NCBI RefSeq assembly: GCF_027595985.1
Contig: NC_073306.1
Location: 96,236,926-96,300,925, forward strand
DNA from: Sorex araneus
Taxonomy: Eukaryota > Chordata > Mammalia > Eulipotyphla > Soricidae
Length of the DNA stretch: 64,000 bases
Direction of reading: 5' to 3'
The first letter of the stretch is position 1; each line of letters starts with the position of its first letter. Of this stretch, positions 40,801 through 54,300 are shown in pieces. A model generated the notes under the pieces. That model had not been told where the DNA came from. It saw only the letters and a program-made list of their open reading frames with translations, and did no database searches. The position numbers and the translations under genes were made by a program.

Positions 40801-43800
40801 CCAGGAGTAAGCCCTGAGGACTACTGGGTGTGGCCCCAAATCCCCAAAAAATCAATAATAATAAAATTGATTAAAAAAAAAAAAGTCAAGCAAGCAGAAT
40901 TTATTGTCAAGAGAGCAATGGAGGCTGCCGTGCAGAAGAAAGAAGCAGTGGGGTTTGGGAGGCGCATCCCCGGAAAGGGCAAGCGGGGCAGGGCGGGGGC
41001 TGGCCACAGGGGGGTTCTGGCCATGCGGTCTTGCTTTGAGGCCTCACTCCAGGTCCCCAGGGGCACCTGACTCAGAAGCCCAGCACTCAGCACAAAGGCC
41101 AGGGGAGACCCCAGTGTTTGGGAACCTCAAGAAGAGGAGTGACAAGTGCGGGAGGGGAGGGCAGGGAAAAGGGTCACTCTATTTTTTTTTTTTCTTTTTG
41201 GATCACACCCGGCAATGCACAGGGGTTACTCCTGGCTCTGCACTCAGGAATTACTCCTGGCGGTGCTCAGGGGACCATATGGGATGCTGGGAATCAACAC
41301 CGGGTCGGCACGTGCAAGGCAAACGCACTACCCGCTGTGCTATCGCTCCAGCCCCTAAAAGGGTCACTCTTGAGGAGGGTGGTCAAGTGTTAAGCAGGAA
41401 ATCCTATGAGTAACAGTAATGTAAACCACAAGGTCTAAAGTTTATAATTAAAGTGCCTGTCACTGGGGCCAGAGCGATAGCACAGCGGGTAGGGCGTTTG
41501 CCTTGCACTCGGCCAACCTGGGTTCGATCCCCGGCATCCCATATGGTCCCCCAAGCACTGCCAGGAGTAATTCCTGAGTGAAAAGCCAGGAGTAACCCCT
41601 GTGCATTGCTGGGTGTGACCCAAAAAGCAAATAAATAAATAAATAAATAAATAAAGTGCCTGTCACAGGGGCTGGAGCAACAGCACAGTGGGTAGGAAGC
41701 TTGCCTTGCTCCATCTCCAGAACCTTATATGGTCCCCGAGCACCACCAGGAATGATCCCTGAGCACAGAGCCAGGAGTAACCCCTGCACACTACTAGGTG
41801 TGGCCCAAAAAACAAAAACAATTTTTTTAATTAAAAAAAAATACAGGGGCTGGAGAGATAGCACAGCAGGTAGGGCGTTTGCCTTGCACGCGGCCGACCC
41901 AGGTTCAAATCCCAGCATCCCATATGGTCCCCTGAGCAAGGCCAGGGGTAATTCCTGAGTGCAGAGCCAGGAGCAACCCCTGTGCATCGCCAGGTGTGAC
42001 CCAAAAAGCAAAAAATTAAAATAAAATAAAATACAGTGTTTATTGTAGCAGGTTGAGGGGAGGCCAGTGAACACAGGGACTGGTGCTAGAACACTGAATC
42101 CCAAATATGCATAACTTTACAATTCATGGGGATAAAAATTAATTTGAAAAAAAGAAAAAAGGATGGGGGTGCTGGAGTGATAGTACAACAGGTTTTACAT
42201 TTGTCTTGCATGTGGCCAACCCGGGTTTGATTCCCAGCATCCCATATGGTCCCCTGAGCACTACCAGGAGTAATCCCTGAGTGCAGAGCCAGGAGTAACC
42301 CCTGAGCATCGCTGGGTGTGACCCAAAAAGCAAAAAGAAAAAGAAAAAAGCTGAAGCAAGAAAAACAGTACAGCGGGTGCTTTCTTCCTTGCGGCCTACC
42401 TGGGTTTGATGCCCGGCATCCCATATGGTTCCCCAAGCACTTTTAGGAGTGACTCCTGAGAGCAGAGCCAGGAATAAGCCCTAAGCATTGCAAAGTGCGG
42501 CCCTCTCTCTCCTGCAAATAAGTTAAAAAAAAAAAAAAAAAAGAGCAGAGGCCAGAGGCCAGGCAGACTCAATGAAGAAGGAAAAAGGACTCCCCTTGGA
42601 AGGGAGAAAGTTCAGGAGTAAATTTCAGAATCAGAATCAGGCTCCAGAGCCAGCCAGAGGTGGGTGGTGTGGGTGGGGACGGCCGAAACCAGGAGGTCAA
42701 CGAGAACTTTCACCAAAGTCCATGACCACTGAGTCACCAACTTCTGTGGATGAGGGCACAAACACAAAATAACCTCAGGCTCCAGAGATAGCACAGAGGG
42801 GTAAAGTTCCTGCCTTGCATTTGGCTGAACCTGGTTTGATCCCCAGTGCCTGCATGAGGCTCCCTGAGCACACCCCAGTTTGCACTGCCGGTGTGGACCC
42901 CCAAACACACACACACACAAACACACACCCCAGCAGGAGACTCCTGGAGGGAATTTCTGCTAGCTGCACAGTGGCACTGGTGAGTCGTAAGGAGGACTCC
43001 CTGAGACTGGTGACCCAGGCTGGTGGCCTGTGGGGACTGTGTAGTGCTGGGAGAACAGAGCTGCCAAACAGGGAATGCAGAGTGTGCCTGCAAGGGCTGC
43101 TCCTTACTCCAGACCGAGGCTGGCAGCGGGGATGGAGACCCAGGAAGCCCCATCTGCTGCTTTTAAGAGAAGCCCAAGTCAAAAATATACATACTTTAAA
43201 AGTTTTTGGTTTGGGGTGCTCAGGACTTACTCCTGGCTGTGCTCAAGAATCACTCCTGTCAGGCTCAGGGGACCACATGGAATGCCGCGGGGGTTGAACC
43301 TGATGTAGGCAGGTAGATAGGGAAAGGCCCTTGGCAATGAAAATTGAGATTTAACAGTCTCTGGGAAGGGGACTCTTAAGATGTGCAGATTCAAGAAAAC
43401 AAAAGACCCGGAAGAAACCATCAGCAGACCCTGAGGACAATAGACCCCTCCCCAGGGGGTTCCCCAAAGAAGGCCATCACCACTCCCAACCTCCCTGGTA
43501 ACCTCCTTAGCAACGGACTTTTACCTGGGAAGAAGCCCCCACATGGGGGCAGGTTGGAGAAACCCTATAAAGGCCACCTTGAACAAAGGAAGTGCGTGCA
43601 TATGCTGCCTGAGCCCATGTGCTGCTTGTGCCATGTGGCCGAGTACATGTGTCGCCCGCATCTCCCCCCTTGAGATGTGTACTTTCATGCTTTCGTGTCC
43701 AGTGCTAGGATGTGTGTAGAGCTTCCTCCACCCTAGGAGAAGCCCGAGTTCTCCCTTGAGCGCGTTTTTCTTACTATCACTTTCTCACTTATCCCTTCCT

Positions 43801-46800
43801 CCCTCCCTCAGAAACCTCTGAATAAAATCTATTTACTTCACTGCTTGTCTACTCCTGAAATTCTTTTCCGCGAGTGAGACAATAACCCAGTTACCCTGGG
43901 TCCCGGGTGTTAGAGGCAGTTGGAGAGAAAGTGACCGTCTTTCTCCTCCCTGCTTCACGTAAGTCACCCGTGGGGCCCACCGACATCAAACCCAGGTCGG
44001 CAGTATGCAAGGCAAATGCCCTACCTGCTGTACTATCACTCGTCTCCCTTCCCCAAGTCAAAATTTTAATATGGAATCACCTATTTTTATAACTTCCACC
44101 TGAGCATATAGGCAAGCAAAACTCAAATTTTGGAATTTTGCAAATTCTGTAGCATTGTCGTCCAGTTGCTCAACGATTTGCTCAAGCGGGCACCAGTAAC
44201 ATCTCCATTGTGAGACTTGTTACTGTTTTTGGCATATCGAATATGCCACGGGTAGCTTGCCAGGCTCTGTCGTGAGGGCGGATACTCTCAGTAGCTTGCA
44301 GGGCTCTCCGAGAGGAATCGAACCTGGTCGACTATGTGTAAGGCAAATGCCCTACGTGCTGTGCTATCACTCCCCCTGTGAGTACCTAAGCTTTTCTTCA
44401 ATTACTTTCCAACAGAGTCTCCCTAGTCAAAAATGATAGTTCTAAAATAAATAATAAAACCTCCTGCAAAAATTTTTAAATTGGGGCTGGAGCAATAGCA
44501 CAGCAGGTAGTGTGTTTGCCTTGCATGCGGCCGACCTGGGTTCGATTCCCAGCATCCCATATGGTCCCCTGAGCACCACCAGGAGTTAATTCCTGAGTGC
44601 ATGAGCCAGAAGTAACCCCTGTGCATCGCCGGGTGTGACCCAAAAAGCCAAAAAAAAAAAAAAAAACCTTTAAATTGTTCTTCTGCCACCCAAGCAGTGC
44701 TCAGGGCTTACTCCTGGCTCTGTATTCAGGAATCACTCCTGGCAGAGCTCCTATGGGGTGCGGAGGGGATGGTGCATAGAAGGCAAGCAACCTACCTGCT
44801 GTACTTTGTTCCAGCTCCCAAACGAAAATTTTTTACTAGCACATATTCACGGGGGCTCGAGCGATAGCACAGCGGGTAGGGCTGTGCAGAAGGCCGACCT
44901 GGGTTCGATTCCTCTGCCCTTCTCAGAGAGCCCGGAAGCTACCGAGTATCTCGCCCACACGGCAGAGCCTGGCAAGCTCCCTGTGGCATATTTGTTATGC
45001 CAAAAACAGTAACAAGTCTCAAAATGGAGATGTTACTGGTGCCAGCTCGAGCAAATCAATGAGCAATGGGATGACAGTGACAGTGACAGTGACATATTCA
45101 TGGAATAAGATGATCAACACAGTATTGAGACAGGCAGGTAGCTAGGGAAGGGCCACCATAATAATGGAATTCCTCGGGCCGGAGAGATAGCACAGCGGGT
45201 AGGGCATTTGCCTTGCATGCGGCTGACCCGGGTTCAACCCCTGGCATCCCATATGGTCCCCCAAGCATCGCTAGGAGTAATTCCTGAGTGCAAAGCCAGG
45301 AGTAACCCCTGAGCATCGCTGGGTGTGACCCCCCCAAAAAAATGGAATTCCTCGGAGTAATAAAATAAGGTGTCAGGACCCACCTTGTAGACACAGGAAT
45401 TAAGGTCTAACAAGACCTTTACCTGGGGCTAGAGTGATAGCACAGCGGGTAGGGCAATTTCTTGGGTTCGATTCCCAGCATCCCATATGGTCCCCTGAAC
45501 ACAGCCAGGAGTAATTCTTGAGTGCATGAGCCAGGAGTAACTCCTGTGCGTCACTTGGTGTGACCCAAAAAGAAAAAAAATCTTTACCTGGTGCCAGCGC
45601 AGACCCAGAGAAGCCTGTACACCCCACCCACTCCACCTCCTTAGGGAGAAGTTCCAGCAGGAACAAAGGCTGGTAAAGGAATTTCAAAGACCATCAACTA
45701 CTCCCAACTCTACCCCCTTGGCAACCACCCTAGCCATGGATGCTTATCTGGGTAGGAAATCTTATGTGGAACAACTTGGGAGAAACACTACAAAAGCCAA
45801 CTCGAACCAAGGAAGTGTGTACATGTGCCGCCTGAGCCCATGTGCTGGGCCTGAGCCCATGGGGTGCCTGCATATCCCCTGAGATGTGGACTTTCAGACC
45901 CTCAGACTTTAATGCTGGGATGTGTTCTGGGGCTCTCTGCTAGGAGAAGCCCGCGTTCTCTCTGGAGTGCATTACTCTCTTTCTCTTTCCTCTCCCTCCT
46001 CCCCCTTCCTCAAAAACCTGCAAATAAAAATCTGTTTTTACTTCACTGCCTGGTCTCCTCCTAAAATTCTTTTCTGTGAGAAGGCAAGGAGTGGAAAGGC
46101 TTGGGTGAGGCCTAGGACTGACTTTACTTTCCTGCAAAGAGCAACTCCTCGCTCCAGCCTGAGTCCACAGCTCCCAGAGAAGTCGGGTGCTGGGGATCAA
46201 CTCCCGTGCCGTGCAGAACGACTCAATGTCAGGCATGACCTGGCGACTACCTGGTGGGGCTGGCGGGACTCAGGCCCGTGCTGAGCAGGGGGCTCGTTGC
46301 AGACCTTACCAGTCCTAGCCTTCCTGGCTGGTGACAAGGTGGCAGAGGCCATGGGAGAAAGTGGCAGATCCTCAAGGCTTCAGTCTCTCTTCTCTCCATT
46401 TCACCAGGGGGCCCACCGGCATTAATATTAAAGAAAAAACACTCAACTTAGGGGCTGGAGAGATAGTACAGTACGTGGGATGTGGGTTAGATACCCAGCA
46501 TCCCACCTGGTACTATGGTGGCTGCTTACAAGGTAAGTGCTCTAACCTGGGTACTATCACTTCAGCCCCCAAACAGAGGTGATTAAACACAGGAATCCCA
46601 TTTCTGGGAATGTGTGGGTCCCCTGGAGAGACCCAGGGGACCTGGGAGAGAAAAAAGCAACAATGTGAAGGTGCTTCCCCAGAGCCATTCACTGTAGCAC
46701 AAACTGGAAACAAAACTCTGGGGGGTGGGTGGGCTGGACCAATAGCACAGAGGGTAGGGCATTTGCCTTGCATGGGGCAGACCCAGTAGGAATCCCAGCA

Positions 46801-48347
46801 TCCCATATGGTCCCCTGAGCACTGCCAGGAGCAATTCCTGAGTGCATGAGCCAGGAGTAACCCCTGTGCATTGCTGGGTGTGACCCAAAACCAAAACCAA
46901 AAAAAAAAAAAAACAATAAAACCCTATGAGGGACCAAGGAGGAAGACCCTTGCCTAAATCCTATTTTGAATTCCCGGCACTGAATATGGTTCTCTGAACA
47001 CCTCCAGGGGGCACTCCTGAGCAGAGCCAGGAACGGGCCTTGAGCACTAACGGTTGTGGTGCAAGCCCAAACTGTTCCTTAAACCAAACCCTACAGTCCT
47101 CAACACAGAGCCGGGATGCACACCCAAGCACGGTTGGAAGGACCCCAAATCCAAAAAATAAAAATAAAGAGGTGGGGGCCAAGAGATAGTGCAAAGGGCT
47201 GGGGTGCATACATTCTGGAATCCTGGGTTCAGTCCCCAGCACTGCACAGCCATCCCCCAGAACTAAAGGAAGTTACCCCTGAGCACCACCGAAGGAGCCT
47301 TGCACTTACACACTTATTAATGATGAAATAATAACCATGTTAAAGTCATTAGAGAATTGCAATGCTTTCCATAATTAACCTGAAACACACTTCCCCCAAG
47401 ACTAAGATGGATAAAGGGATAGATACTTCTATGAGAAAAAGGTATAAAGTGTAAATTAAGAAATTTGGGGTTGGAGCAATAGCACAGCCCGTAGGGTGTT
47501 TGCCTTGCACGTGGCCAAACTGGATTCAATTCCAAGCATCCCATATGGTTCCCTGAGCACTGCCAGGGGTAATTCCTGAGTGCAGAGCCGGAGTGACTCC
47601 TGCGCATCGCTGAGTGTGATCCAACAAGGAGGAAAAAAAAAAAAAGAAAGAAATTAAGAAATCAAGGTGAATATATCTGGGTATTCATTGTATAATCATC
47701 TCAACTTTTTTTTTTTCTTTTTGGATCACACCTGGAGATGCACAGGGGTAATTCCTGGCTCTGCACTCAGGTGGTGCTCAGGGGACCTTATGGGATGCTG
47801 GGAATTGAACCTAGGTCTACCACAAGCAAGGCAAACGCCCCACCTGCTGTGCTATCTCTCCAGCCCCAATCATCTCAACTTTTGTATTTAGAATTTGTCA
47901 TAACAAAGTGTTGGGGGGAAACTTCAATGTATCTGAGTGATATGTGACAAATTATTAATAGTTATTTCCATTACATATTGTTAAGGAAAGTGGAATATAA
48001 AAAATGTGTATAGGTGCAGAGAGACAGGACAGTGGGCAAGGCGCTTCCCTGGTGATGGGGAAGTACTATGGCTGCTGCCATCTGACCAGGATTTGATCCT
48101 GGAACGCTGCCAGGAGTGATCCCTGAGCACCAAGTTGGGAGGAAGTCCTATGGGGAACCAAACTCCTCAAAATTAAATAGTAATAATACAGTGTAAGAAA
48201 AAAAAATGTGTATAATATCATCCTATTCTTTTCATAAATAACCAAAAAGAACCAGAGGTAGCTCAAAAGGGTGGAGGTTTCTCTACAAAAATCTCTCATG
48301 TTTCTCTACAAAAATCTCTTTAAAAACAATTCTAATTCATGCACAAG

Positions 48348-48396
<49 letters not shown>

Positions 48397-51300
48397 ACAT
48401 ACACACAAATTGTCCCCGAGGCACTGCTGGGGGCAACCAGCAGAACTGAGCTGGGGACCAAGCAACACTCAATAGCCTGAAGCCACACACATAAGAATAA
48501 CCCCCTCCATCCACCTGGCTGCCAGAATGACAGGTGGGGCAGGAGAGGGAGAGAAGTAGGGTGCTGACAGAGGGAGGAATTTCAAGTCCAAAAGAATACT
48601 GGCATGAGTGGGGGGGACCCAGAGACAATGGGAAGTGCACTAGCCTGGCCCACAGTCACCTGAATTCCATCAAGTTCCCATCACAGATGGTCCGCTGAAT
48701 CCCACCTAGAGTGACCCCTGAGCACAAAGCCTGAGCACTTCTGGGTGTGACTCCAAAACAATAAAAAGTGGGCGGGGCTGGAGTGATATCACATCAGAAA
48801 GGGCCTTTGCCTTTGATTCTCAGCATCCCATATGGTCCCCTGAGCACCACCAGGGTAATTCCTGAGCACATGAGCCAGGAGTGACCCTTGTGCATTGCCG
48901 GGTATGACCCCCCAAAAAAAATTAAAGACCATATTTATGGATAATAAAAACTTAATTCTAAAAAAAAAAAATTAACTTGTTGACATTGGTGTGTACCACT
49001 GGTGGCTCACAGCATTGGCATGTTAATGAGGCCAGGGAGTGACGCAAGGGCTGGAGCACATGCCTGGTATAACATAGCCAAATATCTTGGGCTCTTGGGT
49101 CCCAAGAGATATACAGCAGGTAGGGCACTTGCTGTGCACTCGCTGGAGCTGGGTTTGCACCCAGCCCCCACAGGGTCTCCTCTAAGGAGTGATCCCTGAG
49201 TGCAGAGCCAAGAGTGAGCACTGAGTGCCGCTGGGTGTGGCCCCCAAACAAAAAATAAATTAATCAAATAAAATCTTGTATTCTTTTTTTTTGGGGGGTC
49301 ACACCCAGTGATGCACAGGGGTTACTCTTGGCTTATATATTCAGGAATTACTTCTGGCGGTGTTTGGGGGACCATATTCGATGCTGGGAATTATACCTGG
49401 GCCGACCTTGTGCAAGGCAAACGCCCTACCCGCTGTGCTACTGCTCCAGCCCCAATAAAATCTTCTCTTCTTAATTGTCATTTAGTTTTCTTCTGTAAAC
49501 ATCCTGATAACAACGATTTTATAAGTCCCCTACAGCTGGCATCATGCCTCCTCTTGGCTCCATTCCCTAAATTGGCAGGAGTTATCAAACACAGCCAGTT
49601 ACCATGTCACCCAATTTATGATCCCACAGCCTAGGGATTATATTCCAAAAACAGTCCCCCCAAAACCAAAGCTTACCTATTCCGAAACCCTATATGCATT
49701 TCTCATTAATGCCCACAATCACGCTTCCAGGCACAACTTAGGTCACAGCAACATTTTTGTGTGTGTGGTGTTGGGGGATGGAAAGCAGGTCCTCATATAT
49801 GTGCAGTACCACGACTTCACCTTTTATTATTTTGGGATTTGAGGAGGGGGGTATGTCAGGGTCATAGCCAGTGGTACTCAGGGCTCATTCCTGGCTTTGT
49901 GCTCAGGGATCATTCTGATGGTACTTGGGAACTGAGCCAGTCCAGTTGAACAGAAGGCAAATAATCATCCCAATTTATTTATTTATTACTCCTGGCTCTG
50001 CACTCAAGAATCACTCCTGGCAGGCTTAGGGGATCATATGAGATGCTGGGGATCAAACCTGGGTTGGCCACACACAAGGTAAGCGTCCTACCCACTCTAC
50101 TATTGCTCTGGCCCATTTATTTATTTATTTATTTATTTATCTATCTATCTATTTATTTATTTATTTATTTTTCCTTTTGGGTCACACCCCGCAATGTACA
50201 GGGGTTACTCCTGGCTCTGCACTCAGGAATTACTCCTGGCGATGCTCAGGGGACCATATGGGATGTTGGGGTTGAACCTGGGTTGGCTGCGTGCAAGGCA
50301 AACACCCTACCCACTGTGCTATCGCTCCAGCCCAACCCCCCTCCTTTTTTTTTTTTTTTTTTGCTTTTTTTGGGTCACACCTGGCGATGCACAGGGGTCA
50401 CTCCTGGCTCTGCACTCAGAAATTACCCCTGGTGGTGCTCAGGGGACCATATGGGATGCTGGGAATCGAACCCGGGTCAGCCGCGTGCAAGGCAAATGCC
50501 CTACCCGCTGTGCTATCGCTCCAGCCCCCCAACCCCTTTATTTTAAAAAAAAAACATTTTTGTTTTTGCACCCAGTGGGGCTCAGGGATTACTCCTGGCT
50601 CTGAACTCAGGAATAACTCCTGGTTTGGGGGATCATATGGGATGCCAACGATCAAACCCAGGTAGGCCACATGCAAAGGAAGCGACCTACCCACTGTACA
50701 ATCACTCTGACTCTCATCCCCATTTTTTTTTTCGTTTTTTGTTTTTTGTTTTTGGGTCACACCTGGCGATGCACAGGGGTTACTCCTGGCTCTGCACTCA
50801 GGAATTACTCCTGGTGGTGTTCAAGGGACCATATGGGATGCTGGGATTTGAACCCGGGTCGGCCGCGTGCAAGGCAAACGCCCTACCCGCTGTGCTATCA
50901 CTCCAGCCCCTCATCTCCATTTTAAAGAAGGAAAAACTGAGGCAAGGGCCCTCACCTCCTCGGGGCTTCTAGCTGATCTGTACGTCTCTGTACCTCAGAT
51001 ACCCCCTTAGAGCCCCCCTGCAGTCAGCAACCCTGCTGTGGACATCCTGGGTCTACAATGGCCTGCCCTTGGTCCATTATTTGTTGTTGGGGGAACTAAC
51101 ATGACTCAGGAAGACTAATCACTGGAGGAATGGTGTTTCAGAACACATCAGATTGGGAAGCGATTTTAAAGGGACATCTAGTTCTGCCTTTTGCCAACTG
51201 TGGGTCGCAACTCTCATTAGTGGGGCAAGAACAGGAATTTTATCAAACTGAAGCAAAATAATATCAGCAGGGGCAGGGATGAAGGCTAAATATGGTTTTG

Positions 51301-54300
51301 ATGACACACACTGTTGATTAATGCAGGTTTCTGTGAGAGCAGGCTGGGAAGGAAAATGTACTGTTCACCAGAGCTAAAGGTCGACGCCCAAGCTACTCTC
51401 CTGGCCCAAAGCCAGAAACATCTTTCTCAAACCCCCCGTTTCTGCCAGTCTTCTACCTTGAAACTTTTGGTGCTTTCCAATTTTTGCAATGATTAAAAAC
51501 ACAACAAAAGAGAGAATGAAACCCTCCCCTCTCCTGCCTGCAGGGTACCACGGATCCCGCCTTCTCCCTTCGAGCCTCCAGCCAACTGCTGTCCTGAGTT
51601 CACCCTAGCCCTTGACAGTGCCACCCCCCCACTTCTGAAATGTTCTTTCCTTGTCCCTTAAATCTGCTAACTCCTACTTATTCTTCAAGATTCTGTTTAA
51701 GAGGCCAGAGATATGGTAGAGAGGAAGGCTTGCACACGGCCAACCCAGATTTGATCACCAACACCCCATAGGGTCCCCCAAAACCCTTGAGGAGTGATCC
51801 CTGAGCACAGGGCCAGAGTAAGCCCTGAGCATTGCCACGTATGACACTCCCCTCCCCCCCCAAAAAAAAACAAAGGAGAGAGATTCTGTTGAAACATCAC
51901 TTTCTCCCAGAAACCTCTTCAAAATTCATTTGTTCTCGAATTTATACTCTCACCACACCCTGGACTTTTTCTTACAGGCCTTCATTGCAACGATAATTAT
52001 TAGTTTAATTGCCACCTCCTTCTGAGCTGGGTTCCTTCTGCGTATCTACACTAACTAGGGTTGCTTGCTTATAGAAGGCACTAGGCCAATGTTTGTTGGA
52101 TAAAAGAATGACTCACCTGCCCAAGGCTAGGAAGGTCTCCAAGAAACCTTCCCTTCCTCCCCATAACGGATTGTGTACTAAAGCAAATGCCCTCCTGAGA
52201 AGCCCATGCAGTTTGTGATTGTGGGGGGGGGAGGAGGGGGTTGTGAGTTCATTTTGGCCTCACACATCTCTGAAAGATATTATTTCACATGCTTAACAGT
52301 TCGGGCAGAAAAATGGAAGGCTGGGACTGAAGAGATGGTACAGCAAGTAGGGTGTTAACCTAATGTATGTGGCTGGCCCAGGTTTGATACCCAGCACCCT
52401 ATAGGGTCCCTCCGAGCCCCTTGAAGAGTGTTCTCTAAGTGCAGAGCCAGGTGTAAGCCCTGAGAACAGATGGGTGTAGACCCAAAACAAAACCAAAAAA
52501 AAAAAGGGGGGGAAGGGATTGGGAGGGATGGGGCTCAGAGGAAACTCTTGGCTCTGTGCTCAGGGAGAGATATATGGTTTCAGACATCAAGCATGGGTTG
52601 GCTGCAGGCAAGGCAAGAGCCCTTATCCCTGTACTACCTCTCTGGTCCCAAATAGAAGATTTAGAGTTGTTCAAATAAAATACAGCTAGTTAAAAGGAGA
52701 CCCCAGGCTTTAAAGCTTTCTAAACACAATCCCAGAGCTGCAATACTACAGTACATGTTTTGTCTACACTTCTGCCACTCCCCTCGTTTCCTTCAAGGCC
52801 AAGGCCACCTTTTTCAGTGAAGTGAAGGGGAGTGATAGCTTCTTTGCATCAAAATCCAGTGCAGATGGCAAAAAAATTACTTTTGAAAATCCCTTAACAC
52901 CACTGAGATAAAGTACAGTGTGCAAATGGGCATGTCTTGGCTTTCCCAGGCTATGGGAAAATAGTGCTGAAGAAATTGTTATCTTCAGTTTTGAGCTGGC
53001 AAATATGGCCTCTCCTTGACCCAAACAGGCTCTGCCAACCCTCTCCTCAATTCTAAATGATTCACTAACCAACCGAGGCAGTTGCCCGGCAGATCTGCTC
53101 ACCGTTGCTAAGTGATCGAATTCCTCATCATCCCTTACCTTTGCTGCAACAAATTCTTGACTTGCCTTTTGCAAGAATTCCCAATGCTGGGGCCGGCAAG
53201 ATGGTATAGTGGGTAGGCCATTTGCCTAGCATACAGCCGACCCGGATTTGATCCAGCATCCCATATGGTCCCCTGAGCACCACCAGGAGTAATTCCTAAG
53301 CACAGAGCCAGGAGTAACCTCTGAACATCGCTGGGTATGCACCCCCCAAAAAAAAAAATTCCCAATGCTTAGTGTCCCCTATTTGTAACCTCCTGCTGAC
53401 CCTCCATGCAGCTTCACTGCCTAATAATCCCCAGCTCTGCTGTATTAGAGTATCATCTCCCGCAGCTGCAGCACCCTCGGATAAACAGTCCCCAGGATTC
53501 TTAAATGCGAATCTCCTCCTTCACTATTTCCCTCAATGCACAGAATAATCGTTTCTCTAATGGAGCCCCAGAAGTGGGTGTCCTGTGCACACCAGCAGGC
53601 TGGATATTTTTTGGACCAACATATAAATACAACAAAGTGAAATGTTCTGAAGCCCCCCACGGGAAAGATGTTTTCCTGTGGCCAGCATTTTTTTTTATTG
53701 TCTCTATTTTCCCCTTCGTTTCATTCCACCAAGCATTTCAGTACACTGAACAGAGAACCCCTATTGCTCCCCTAGGACTGTGTATTTTTTTTTTTTTTCA
53801 ATTTCAGTAGTTCCCCTTGTGCCCGGCAGCTGGGGCAACCTACGGTCACCGTGCCCCTCTTCGATATTGTGCAAGTCTATTAATGTCCCTCTTAAAATGT
53901 GACTCATTCTCGACAGCGATGTTCCAGATAGGATCTGGTTGATATGGAGTTGCTACTCTCCCGGCCCCTCTCGCCCCTCCTACAGTCCAGCAGAGCACCC
54001 CCCACACCCTCTCCCCTCCTCTCCAAAAAAACCCCAACCACATTTGGAATATTAAGAGGGTCGAGCCCTGGCTCCCGGAGCGGCCAGGCTGGCCTCTGGG
54101 TGGGTCATTTCCAGGCGGTCGGTGAGGGAGTCTAAATTCCGCCCCCCCCCCCCCCGCCCCTTATTCATGGCTCTGAGTCTCTCCATTCATCGCTGCTAAT
54201 TTGTTTCTCGGTTTTCGGCTCAAGGCTGCAGCCTGTTGCTAGAGCGGTTTCAGAAGCTCTGCTCGTCTGTCTGCAGAGAGAAGTGCTTTGATTCTCTCGG

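Noticed and set aside
50043-50972. Many frames with [12 protein letters not shown]...[13 protein letters not shown]-like peptides, repeated all over the window
   Set aside because: They are translations of antisense SINE copies; the recurrence follows the repeat, not a protein family.
52764-53174. 136-residue minus-strand frame in MOV10 intron 1
   Set aside because: No splice context, no recognised family and not near any expected exon; cannot be supported as a gene.
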